A DNA stretch of 5,824 bases from Sediminibacterium ginsengisoli (GTDB taxonomy: Bacteria > Bacteroidota > Bacteroidia > Chitinophagales > Chitinophagaceae): positions 1-5,824 of the forward strand of contig CAMAQW010000115.1 in the NCBI GenBank assembly GCA_945860335.1, read 5' to 3'. The notes beneath the pieces are model-generated. The model had not been told where the DNA came from and did no database searches. It worked only from the letters and a program-made list of their open reading frames with translations. A program made the translations under genes and the position numbers. Position 1 is the stretch's first letter; each line of letters opens with the position of its first letter. This document shows positions 1-5,824 of this stretch, piece by piece.

Positions 1-1859
1 ATATTGGTGGCCTGACTATAAGAAGGCATTTCAGGTTTTTCAATTAATTCCATATCGCAAAGTCCTAACTCCGCATCTTCTTCTAATTCATTTAACGATT
101 CGCCAAACGAAGTTCTATAAGATTGTTGCACAGGGGCTACAGGTGCAGGCTGCGCTGTCATTGGATTTGGAGCGATATAGGCAACAGATGATGCAATACC
201 TACTGCAATTGGTGCAACAGGAACCACCACTTCTTGCGGTGCAGTTTCTTGAACAGCAACTTCTTGCACATGCACTACTGGTGCTGCTGCTACCGTTTCT
301 TCTGCATAAATATTGGTAGGCTTATTTAAAATAGTACCCGTAAATGCAGTTGCATTTGTTGCAGGTGCTGTAGGCGTATCGTTTACTGTAAACTGAAGTA
401 AAGCTTCTGTTGCAGTAACTGGCGGAACAACAATTTCAGGTTCCACTTCTGGAAGTAGCACTTCTTCAGTAATTTCTGGACTGAGTTCGAACTGAAGCAC
501 AAAACGCTCTTCAACAACAGGCTCAACAATTTCTTGTGGAGCAACATAATCAACAACAGGCGCGCTATAAACTTCTTCTTCTACAACCGGTGCTGTAAAA
601 GTTGGACGCATCATTAAAGGATCGTTTTGCTCAAGCGGTAAAGATTGTTGTACAAGCGCTTGCATAGAAGGAAGTTCCGCAACTTCCGCAATTGGAGCAA
701 CAACTGGAGCAGCAACCTCAACTACTGGAGACGCAACAGGCGCAGCAGCTTCGATAACAGGCGCTACTTCAACCACAGGCTCAACAAAAGTAATCACTGG
801 AGCCTGAGCAGGTTGCTCAGTTTGAAGTGTCATTACAATTTTTTCTTCTTGAGGAACCGCTTTTGTACTCACTGGACTTTTTGCAAATGGATCTTTATGT
901 TCGAATCCTGTTGCAACAAGTGTGATACCAATTTTTTTATCTAATGTATTATCATAACCCATACCTACAATTACATCGGTATCTTCACCGGCTTGCATAC
1001 GTAAGTGGTTATTGATAATTTCTAATTCATCCATGGTGCACTCGTAATCACCCTCTGCACTATTGATATTAATTAAAATCCATTTTGCACCTTTGATATC
1101 GCTATCATTTAAAAGTGGAGATGCAATGGCTTCTTCGATAGCAAGTTGTGCTCTGTTTTCACCTTCCACTTCTGCTTTACCTAAAATGGCAACACCACCA
1201 TTTTTCATTACCGTACAAACGTCTGCAAAGTCTACAATAATATGACCTCTACTATTAATAATATCGGTGATACATTTAGCAGCAGTAGCTAATACATTAT
1301 CTGCTTTACCAAATGCTTCTTTCATTTTTAAATTACCGTATTGCATACGTAATTTATCGTTGCTAATTACTAGAAGTGTATCTACGTGCGGCTTTAACTG
1401 CTCAATACCTTCTTGTGCTTGTTGCAAACGACGTGGACCTTCAAATCCAAAAGGAGTTGTAACAATACCAACAGTTAAAATGCCTAAGTCTTTACAAATT
1501 TGAGCAATGATAGGGGCACCACCCGTACCAGTTCCACCTCCCATACCAACAGTTATAAAAGCCATCTTGGTATTCACTTCTAAAATGCGCTTGATTTCTT
1601 CAAGCGATTCTTCGGTGGCTAGTTTACCAACTTCTGGATTTGCACCCGCACCTAAACCTTGTGTAAGGTGTGGTCCTAACTGAATTTTATTGGGAATGCG
1701 ACTTTGCTCAATCGCTTTAGCATCTGTATTACAAATAATGAAATCAACACCTTCAATATTTTGATCAAACATGAAGTTAACTGCGTTGCTTCCGCCTCCA
1801 CCAACACCAAGTACTTTAATGATCGAGGATTTTTGTTTAGGAAGATCGAAGTGAATCAT
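1..1859 (-). CDS. ftsZ: Cell division GTPase FtsZ (3' end missing, runs off window)
   Basis: FtsZ is the tubulin-like GTPase that polymerises at mid-cell into the cytoplasmic Z-ring scaffold. The start is the ATG at 1859-1857, and 619 codons are readable without a stop before the left edge. Residues 13-319 form the conserved GTPase core. They contain the N-terminal glycine loop (GVGGGGSNAV, about 18-27), the tubulin signature GGGTGTG (107-113), TTPFGFEGPRR (134-144), SNDKL (166-170) and the T7 loop VDFADV (209-214) with the catalytic Asp pair D210 and D213. The T7-loop Asn is replaced by Ile208. From about residue 321 the protein changes to low-complexity sequence rich in Val, Pro, Glu, Ala and Gln, about 300 residues so far, against roughly 50 in E. 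coli FtsZ. This is presumably the disordered C-terminal linker. The conserved C-terminal peptide that binds FtsA is not clearly present and probably lies beyond the edge. The gene is last in the visible operon, 53 nt after ftsA. The identity is certain; only the end is unknown. Confidence 0.98.
   Translation of the reverse strand, partial: MIHFDLPKQKSSIIKVLGVGGGGSNAVNFMFDQNIEGVDFIICNTDAKAIEQSRIPNKIQLGPHLTQGLGAGANPEVGKLATEESLEEIKRILEVNTKMAFITVGMGGGTGTGGAPIIAQICKDLGILTVGIVTTPFGFEGPRRLQQAQEGIEQLKPHVDTLLVISNDKLRMQYGNLKMKEAFGKADNVLATAAKCITDIINSRGHIIVDFADVCTVMKNGGVAILGKAEVEGENRAQLAIEEAIASPLLNDSDIKGAKWILININSAEGDYECTMDELEIINNHLRMQAGEDTDVIVGMGYDNTLDKKIGITLVATGFEHKDPFAKSPVSTKAVPQEEKIVMTLQTEQPAQAPVITFVEPVVEVAPVIEAAAPVASPVVEVAAPVVAPIAEVAELPSMQALVQQSLPLEQNDPLMMRPTFTAPVVEEEVYSAPVVDYVAPQEIVEPVVEERFVLQFELSPEITEEVLLPEVEPEIVVPPVTATEALLQFTVNDTPTAPATNATAFTGTILNKPTNIYAEETVAAAPVVHVQEVAVQETAPQEVVVPVAPIAVGIASSVAYIAPNPMTAQPAPVAPVQQSYRTSFGESLNELEEDAELGLCDMELIEKPEMPSYSQATN
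270..779 (-). repeat. Degenerate PVV(E/D/A/H) units in the FtsZ linker
   Basis: Within the FtsZ linker the tetrapeptide PVV followed by E, D, A or H recurs at residues 361-364, 378-381, 385-388, 424-427, 434-437, 447-450 and 527-530, usually preceded by Ala, Glu or Ser. At DNA level, 509-529 and 767-787 match at 20 of 21 bases. They lie 258 nt apart, an exact multiple of three, so the copies are in the same frame. The spacing is irregular, so this is a degenerate repeat typical of disordered linkers and not a clean tandem array. Partial expansion by slippage or recombination is an inference. Confidence 0.55.
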
Positions 1860-1912
1860 ATAAACGAGTTTAGAAAGTTAGAATGAAATGGGTATCGTAA
1901 AAGGGTTCGTTT
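1860..1912 (-). other. ftsA-ftsZ intergenic gap, 53 nt
   Basis: This is the longest non-coding gap in the window and serves as the ftsZ leader in the presumed polycistronic mRNA. It has no Shine-Dalgarno motif. A 6-nt inverted repeat (TCGTTT at 1907-1912 and AAACGA at 1862-1867 on the plus strand) could pair sequence just after the ftsA stop with sequence just before the ftsZ ATG. The loop would be about 39 nt, so a stable structure is doubtful. A box resembling the Bacteroidota -7 element (TAACTTTC in mRNA sense, 1873-1880) lacks both the final G and a TTG at the -33 spacing. I therefore do not call a promoter. Confidence 0.4.
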
Positions 1913-3301
1913 TTATTTATTTAAAAGTTCATCTTCCTCTTTAAATAAATCGATAAGGTTGTTTTTAAATTTCTCCCAAAATTTACCACGATCCTTACCG
2001 TTACCTCCAGTTCCTACTGGATCTGGTGTAACTACACCGCCAACTGGCTCTGCTATTGGCTCTGGCGTTACTGCTTTTAAAGCACGAGGCACTTCAACAC
2101 GTTTAAATGTTTCAGTAAATTCTTTGTGCTTCATGTCATAATCAGCGTAACCTTTTAAGATAAGACCTAAACAAGTTGCATACATTGGCTTCTTGAGTTC
2201 ATCTATATGATTGGGTGCTAAATGCTCATTTGGTAAACCAATTCTTGCATTTAACCCGGTTGTATATTCTGTTAATTGTATAAGGTGTTTTAATTGAGAA
2301 CCACCACCTGTTAAAATGATACCACCATTTAATAAGCGGGTATCTAATCCTACTTGCTTAATATGATAGGTAACAAAATCTAAAATCTCACTCATGCGCG
2401 CTTGAATAATTTGTGCTAAATTTTTAACACTAATTTCTTTGGCAGGCATGCCCTTTAATCCAGGAATTGTGATGTATGCATTTGCTTGCGCCTCATCTGC
2501 AAGGGCGCTACCAAATTGAACTTTTAAAGCTTCTGCTTGGCTTTTTAATACACCAAGACCCATACGGATATCGTGTGTAATATTTTCGCCACCAAACGGA
2601 ATTACTGCCGTATGCTTTAAAATACCATCATTAAAAACAGCTAAATCTGAAGTACCACCACCAATATCGAGGATTGCTACACCGGCTTCCATATCAATAT
2701 CGCTCATAACAGCACTTGCAGACGCTAATGGTTGCAACACCAAATCTTTGGTGCTTAAACCACTTCTTTCTACCGCTCTGTTAATGTTACGGATGGCATT
2801 TCTATCTCCAGTAATGATATGAAAATTGGCACCTACTTTAACACCGTTGTACCCTACTGGATCTTTAATATTTTGGTTATTGTCTACATGGAAATCCTGC
2901 GGAATCACGTCAATGATTTGATCGCCTGCAGGAATAAATGTTTTACGCTGATTGTTAATCAAGAATTCAATTTCCGAGCGCATGATTTCTGTATCGGGGT
3001 CTTGTCTAACAATATCGCCACGTGTTTGCAAGCTCTTAATGTGATGCCCTGCAATACCCACATACACTTCACTTACTTCTAACTCGGGGTTACTTTCGTA
3101 GCAATTTACTAAAGCCTGCTGAATGGCTTTGATGGTTTGGTCAATGTTTAAAACCTGTCCGTGCTGAACGCCACTTGAATTGGCGCGTCCAAAACCTAGG
3201 ATTTCTAATTTTCCAAACTCATTTTTACGGCCGGCGATGGCGGCAATCTTAGTAGTTCCAATGTCTAGACCTACAATGATCGGTGCTTCATTGTGATGCA
3301 T
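1913..3301 (-). CDS. ftsA: Cell division protein FtsA, membrane tether of the Z-ring
   Basis: FtsA is an actin-family ATPase that anchors FtsZ filaments to the inner membrane and helps recruit later division proteins. The 462-residue product shows the actin-fold nucleotide motifs in order: phosphate-1 VGLDIGTTK (10-18), phosphate-2 LDIGGGTSD (211-219) and the adenosine motif GGIILTGGGS (326-335). Residues of about 80-170 fit the FtsA-specific 1C (SHS2) domain. After the core comes a Pro/Gly-rich spacer (about 411-436) with two similar VTPEP and VTPDP units. The last 25 residues can form an amphipathic helix (F441, W442, F445, L449, I450, L452, F453, interspersed with Lys), the expected membrane-targeting sequence. 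The length is somewhat above the roughly 420 residues of E. coli FtsA, explained by the spacer. The ATG at 3301 lies 11 nt after the ftsQ stop and has no Shine-Dalgarno motif. The neighbours ftsQ and ftsZ match the classical order. Confidence 0.98.
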   Translation of the reverse strand: MHHNEAPIIVGLDIGTTKIAAIAGRKNEFGKLEILGFGRANSSGVQHGQVLNIDQTIKAIQQALVNCYESNPELEVSEVYVGIAGHHIKSLQTRGDIVRQDPDTEIMRSEIEFLINNQRKTFIPAGDQIIDVIPQDFHVDNNQNIKDPVGYNGVKVGANFHIITGDRNAIRNINRAVERSGLSTKDLVLQPLASASAVMSDIDMEAGVAILDIGGGTSDLAVFNDGILKHTAVIPFGGENITHDIRMGLGVLKSQAEALKVQFGSALADEAQANAYITIPGLKGMPAKEISVKNLAQIIQARMSEILDFVTYHIKQVGLDTRLLNGGIILTGGGSQLKHLIQLTEYTTGLNARIGLPNEHLAPNHIDELKKPMYATCLGLILKGYADYDMKHKEFTETFKRVEVPRALKAVTPEPIAEPVGGVVTPDPVGTGGNGKDRGKFWEKFKNNLIDLFKEEDELLNK

Positions 3302-3312
3302 AACGGTGTGTT

Positions 3313-4365
3313 TTAGTTGTTCGATTTTTTCGTTGTTTTAGAATTCTGTTTAGCCTTATTGTTTAACGGAGCTATTTTAGTTTTATTGTTAATGTTAATA
3401 ACCGGTTTGAGAACTGCTTTTTGTTTCACAGTGTCAACAACTTTTGGAGCAGGTTTTGGAGCTGGTGCAACGGCAACATTGGCGGCAACTTTTGCGGCCA
3501 TCGAATCTGCGGCAGCAGCTGCATCTAATGCAGGCTGGGCCATGAGTCCCTGAATTAAAAGGGCCGATTGTGCAGAGTCTATTTGTGCTTTTGCGGTACC
3601 CTGTTTGATGGCTACAACTTGGTCTTTATAACGGATGTCAATACGTTCATAATAACGCACCCCTTTTTGCATCCAAGCCTGCTTGTAAAAAGTTTGTAAG
3701 CGTAAAAACTTTTGCTCGAGATCGGTAGGTTTTCCGAGGGTAATAATATGATCGCCAATAACAGGAACGAGTTCAAAAATGGCCTGTGGTGTAATATCCA
3801 CTTGAGCAATTTGCGCACTCCATAAAGAGTCGTTGTATAAAAACTTGCCTAGGGTAACCACTTCTTTTAACAACTGACTATCAGGTTTAGATAAAATGGG
3901 TCTATCCGATGGAAAGCCCGTAAACATTGGCACGCGGGCCACAACTTTTTCACTGAGTGGCAATCTTAGCCCTGTAGAATCTAGGTAAAAAGAGGCACCA
4001 CCTGGTGTAAAAATGCGGGCTACCGGAATGCGCTCTTCAATTAACACATGTAGCACCTGCTTATTGGTATAATAAATTTCAGCTTTTTTTACCCAAGGAT
4101 TTCCTGCCACCGTTTTTTCGATAGCACTTAAATTAAGTGATGACATTTGTGCGCCAATAATATGCCCACCCGCTTTAAGCATTTCTTTGATGTCTCTTTC
4201 ATTGATAAAAAGCTGTGTTTCTTCTCCAGCAATTTGAATCTGAATATCTTTAACTGTTTTCTTATCCTTTTCCTGCCAGGCCATTACAAAAAACACCATG
4301 GTAGCAACACCCAGCATGATCCAGAGTGTTCGCATTAAAATCTTTTTCCAAGGTAGGTTTCGCAT
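3313..4365 (-). CDS. ftsQ: Cell division protein FtsQ/DivIB
   Basis: FtsQ is a single-pass inner-membrane protein. With FtsB and FtsL it couples the cytoplasmic ring to the septal peptidoglycan synthases. Counting from the preferred start (350 residues), a basic N-terminus (MRNLPWKK) precedes a hydrophobic segment at about 8-30, giving an N-in, C-out topology. A POTRA-like domain follows at about 36-110 (NERDIKEML, NPWVKKAEIY, then the IEERIPVARI strand). Next come YLDSTGLRLPLS (127-138) and the late beta-strand motif ERIDIRYKDQVV (240-251), both typical of FtsQ. Residues from about 265 to the end are an Ala/Pro tail finishing Lys/Asn-rich. An in-frame ATG at 4413 would add 16 residues and overlap murC by 38 nt. 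I prefer the ATG at 4365, which sits 10 nt after the murC stop and puts the basic residues directly before the membrane segment. Sequence conservation is low in this family, so the call leans on topology, motifs and position between murC and ftsA. Confidence 0.93.
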   Translation of the reverse strand: MRNLPWKKILMRTLWIMLGVATMVFFVMAWQEKDKKTVKDIQIQIAGEETQLFINERDIKEMLKAGGHIIGAQMSSLNLSAIEKTVAGNPWVKKAEIYYTNKQVLHVLIEERIPVARIFTPGGASFYLDSTGLRLPLSEKVVARVPMFTGFPSDRPILSKPDSQLLKEVVTLGKFLYNDSLWSAQIAQVDITPQAIFELVPVIGDHIITLGKPTDLEQKFLRLQTFYKQAWMQKGVRYYERIDIRYKDQVVAIKQGTAKAQIDSAQSALLIQGLMAQPALDAAAAADSMAAKVAANVAVAPAPKPAPKVVDTVKQKAVLKPVININNKTKIAPLNNKAKQNSKTTKKSNN

Positions 4366-4375
4366 GGTCTTGTTT

Positions 4376-5728
4376 TTATAAATCGTTTTTGATGTTTCTG
4401 ATAAGTACGTCAATATCTCCAGCTCCTGCCATCACTAATAATTTGGGTTGCTGTTTTTTTACCCAGTCACTTACTGCTTCTTTTTCAAGCAATACCACAT
4501 TTTTATGAGTCATTTTGTGGGCAATCATTTCTGAAGTAACACCTGGTATGGGTAGTTCACGTGCTGGATAAATGGGAAGTAACACCACTTCATCGGCCGC
4601 GCTTAAACTATCTGCAAATCCATCACACAAATCCTGTGTACGGCTATATAAATGCGGCTGAAATACAAGGGTTAATTTTTGATTCGAATACAAACTGCGA
4701 ACGCCACTTATAAGTGCAGCAAGCTCGGCGGGATGGTGTGCATAGTCATCAATTAAAACCTGATCACTTGTTTTTACGAGGTATTCGAACCTTCTTTTAA
4801 CGCCCGCAAAATTTGCAAGTGCTATTTTAATTTTTTGAGGTGCAATACCTAGGTGAACGGCTACCGAAGTAGCTACTAGGGCGTTTTCTATATTGTGCAG
4901 CCCGCCCATATTTAAAACCAACTCTTCTATTTGCCAATCAGGCCCTACTGCTGTAAAACAATAAGCACCATTAACAACGGTAATGTCTTTTGCATAAATG
5001 CTAGCACCGGTTCCGTTTAAACTATAGGTTACTAGTTTTGATGTATCAAAACTTGCTTCACGAGCAAGTCCTTTTTTGGCAAGTAATAAACCACCCGCTT
5101 TTACTTTTTCAGAAAAGCTAACAAAAGCGTCTTCAAATGCCTCAGCCGTTTTATAAATATCTAAATGATCTGCATCCATGGAGGTAATCACGGCAACAGA
5201 CGGATGTAACTTTAAAAAACTTCTGTCATACTCATCGGCTTCTACAACCACCACATTATTATTACTACTCCAAAAGTTAGTATTGTAATTTGCTGCAATG
5301 CCACCTAAAAATGCTGTACAACCATAGCCCGAATCCCTTAATAAATGCGCTATCATGGTACTTACGGTTGTTTTTCCGTGTGTACCTGCTACACAAATAT
5401 TAACAGTGCCTTCTGTGATCCATCCTAAAACATCGGAACGTTTAACAACTTCGTAACCGTTGGCTCTGTAATAAGCAAGTTCGCTGTGCGACTCCGGAAT
5501 GGCAGGTGTGTATACAACAACGCTAGCATTTTTATCGATTAAATCTATGTTGTCTTCGTAATGAATATCAATACCAAGCTCCGACAAAGCCTCCGTTAAA
5601 ATAGTTTTGGTTTTATCATAGCCATTAACAACACATCCTTTGGCTACAAAATAACGCGCAAGGGCACTCATACCAATGCCTCCAATACCAATGAAGTAAA
5701 TATTTTTTATGGTATCTAATTTATGCAC
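4376..5728 (-). CDS. murC: UDP-N-acetylmuramate--L-alanine ligase MurC
   Basis: MurC is the cytoplasmic ATP-dependent ligase that joins L-Ala to UDP-MurNAc, the first step of peptidoglycan stem-peptide synthesis. The 450-residue product has all three Mur ligase domains. The N-terminal UDP-binding domain has the glycine loop FIGIGGIGMSALA (12-24). The central ATPase domain has the P-loop GTHGKTT (115-121), EADEYDRSF (163-171) and DADHLD (185-190), which carry metal and acyl-phosphate contacts. The C-terminal domain has RRFE (312-315), DDYAHHP (327-333), QPHLYSRT (357-364) and AGAGDID (434-440). The HGKTT loop, the DDYAHHP motif and the typical 450-490 residue length separate MurC from MurD, MurE and MurF. 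Mpl shares part of the pattern but is not expected at this locus. The start is a GTG at 5728-5726. The only close upstream in-frame landmark is a stop at 5740-5738, and the next Met (residue 20) lies inside the glycine loop. The start overlaps the murG stop by 8 nt, suggesting translational coupling. Confidence 0.98.
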   Translation of the reverse strand: MHKLDTIKNIYFIGIGGIGMSALARYFVAKGCVVNGYDKTKTILTEALSELGIDIHYEDNIDLIDKNASVVVYTPAIPESHSELAYYRANGYEVVKRSDVLGWITEGTVNICVAGTHGKTTVSTMIAHLLRDSGYGCTAFLGGIAANYNTNFWSSNNNVVVVEADEYDRSFLKLHPSVAVITSMDADHLDIYKTAEAFEDAFVSFSEKVKAGGLLLAKKGLAREASFDTSKLVTYSLNGTGASIYAKDITVVNGAYCFTAVGPDWQIEELVLNMGGLHNIENALVATSVAVHLGIAPQKIKIALANFAGVKRRFEYLVKTSDQVLIDDYAHHPAELAALISGVRSLYSNQKLTLVFQPHLYSRTQDLCDGFADSLSAADEVVLLPIYPARELPIPGVTSEMIAHKMTHKNVVLLEKEAVSDWVKKQQPKLLVMAGAGDIDVLIRNIKNDL

Positions 5729-5824
5729 GTACGTATTCTAATATTTTAGTTACCACCACTTCTGCTGCATTTGTAATAGCAAGTGGTTGCAAATTTTTAA
5801 TAAATGTTTGTTGCTGCGCAGTAT
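5721..5824 (-). CDS. murG: MurG, C-terminal 33 residues (5' end outside window)
   Basis: The open frame enters from the right edge and ends at a TAA at 5723-5721 after 33 full codons. The readable tail (TAQQQTFIKNLQPLAITNAA, then EVVVTKILEYVRA) resembles the end of MurG: an Ala-rich turn followed by an amphipathic helix, as in the last helix of the GT-B glycosyltransferase fold. MurG transfers GlcNAc from UDP-GlcNAc to lipid I at the cytoplasmic membrane face to give lipid II. No catalytic motif is in the window, so the identification rests mostly on position: murG directly precedes murC in Bacteroidota dcw clusters. The stop overlaps the murC GTG by 8 nt. It could in principle be another gene, but the tail and context agree. 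Confidence 0.82.
   Translation of the reverse strand, partial: TAQQQTFIKNLQPLAITNAAEVVVTKILEYVRA

Noticed and set aside
27..53. Residues 603-614 of FtsZ (MELIEKPEMPSY) as the conserved C-terminal FtsA-binding peptide
   Set aside because: The acidic-Pro-aromatic pattern is suggestive, but the following residues lack the usual Leu-Arg/Lys part and the frame continues to the window edge, so the true C-terminus is not visible.
645..944. Plus-strand open frame of 99 residues, rich in Arg/Asn/Trp/Phe
   Set aside because: It is antisense to the FtsZ linker, and its odd composition is the complement of the repetitive Val/Pro/Glu/Ala codons. It has no recognisable domain.
1063..1503. Two plus-strand open frames of 60 and 78 residues
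   Set aside because: Both are antisense to the highly conserved FtsZ GTPase core, with no domain or start context of their own.
1873..1880. Bacteroidota-type -7 promoter element before ftsZ (TAACTTTC)
   Set aside because: It lacks the final G of TAnnTTTG, and no TTG occurs at the expected -33 distance.
2819..3082. Plus-strand open frame of 87 residues
   Set aside because: It is antisense to the FtsA core, which is clearly the coding strand; chance open frame.
3612..3818. Minus-strand 68-residue frame with a hydrophobic N-terminal stretch
   Set aside because: It is an alternative frame fully inside ftsQ on the same strand. The ftsQ frame carries the family motifs here.
4366..4413. Upstream ATG for ftsQ at 4413
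   Set aside because: It would overlap murC by 38 nt and add 16 residues before the basic N-terminus. The ATG at 4365, 10 nt after the murC stop, fits better, though the upstream start cannot be excluded.

Overview
The window is a stretch of the division and cell-wall (dcw) cluster of a Bacteroidota bacterium. All genes lie on the minus strand and are read right to left in the order murG (3' end only), murC, ftsQ, ftsA, ftsZ (5' part only). The best guess for the organism is the Chitinophagales/Sphingobacteriales side of the phylum. This rests on the MIHFDLPK-type FtsZ N-terminus and the DFADVCTVM and FEHKDPF segments, which I recall from Chitinophagaceae-like FtsZ proteins. It also fits the AT-leaning composition, the absence of Shine-Dalgarno motifs before the starts, and an FtsQ/DivIB-type gene between murC and ftsA. 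The taxonomic call comes from memory of family sequences, not from a search.

Layout from transcription-upstream (right) to downstream (left): the last 33 codons of murG (5721-5824) overlap by 8 nt the GTG start of murC (4376-5728). After a 10-nt gap comes ftsQ (3313-4365, preferred start), then an 11-nt gap and ftsA (1913-3301). After a 53-nt gap, ftsZ starts at 1859 and runs off the left edge of the window. No promoter or terminator is recognisable between the genes, so they are probably cotranscribed. There are no RNA genes, mobile elements, CRISPR arrays or other long gene-free stretches. The plus strand carries only shadow reading frames.

The genes form one working set. MurG makes lipid II. 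MurC adds the first amino acid (L-Ala) to UDP-MurNAc. FtsZ polymerises into the division ring, FtsA tethers it to the membrane through a C-terminal amphipathic helix, and FtsQ spans the inner membrane and links the ring to the septal wall-synthesis complex.

I see no new system here. The part most worth a second look is the FtsZ C-terminal extension: about 300 residues of Val/Pro/Glu/Ala-rich linker are visible and the protein has not ended at the window edge. It contains recurring PVVE-like units, a nearly exact in-frame 21-nt DNA repeat and two LQF-centred motifs. A smaller point is an Ile where the FtsZ T7 loop normally has a conserved Asn.
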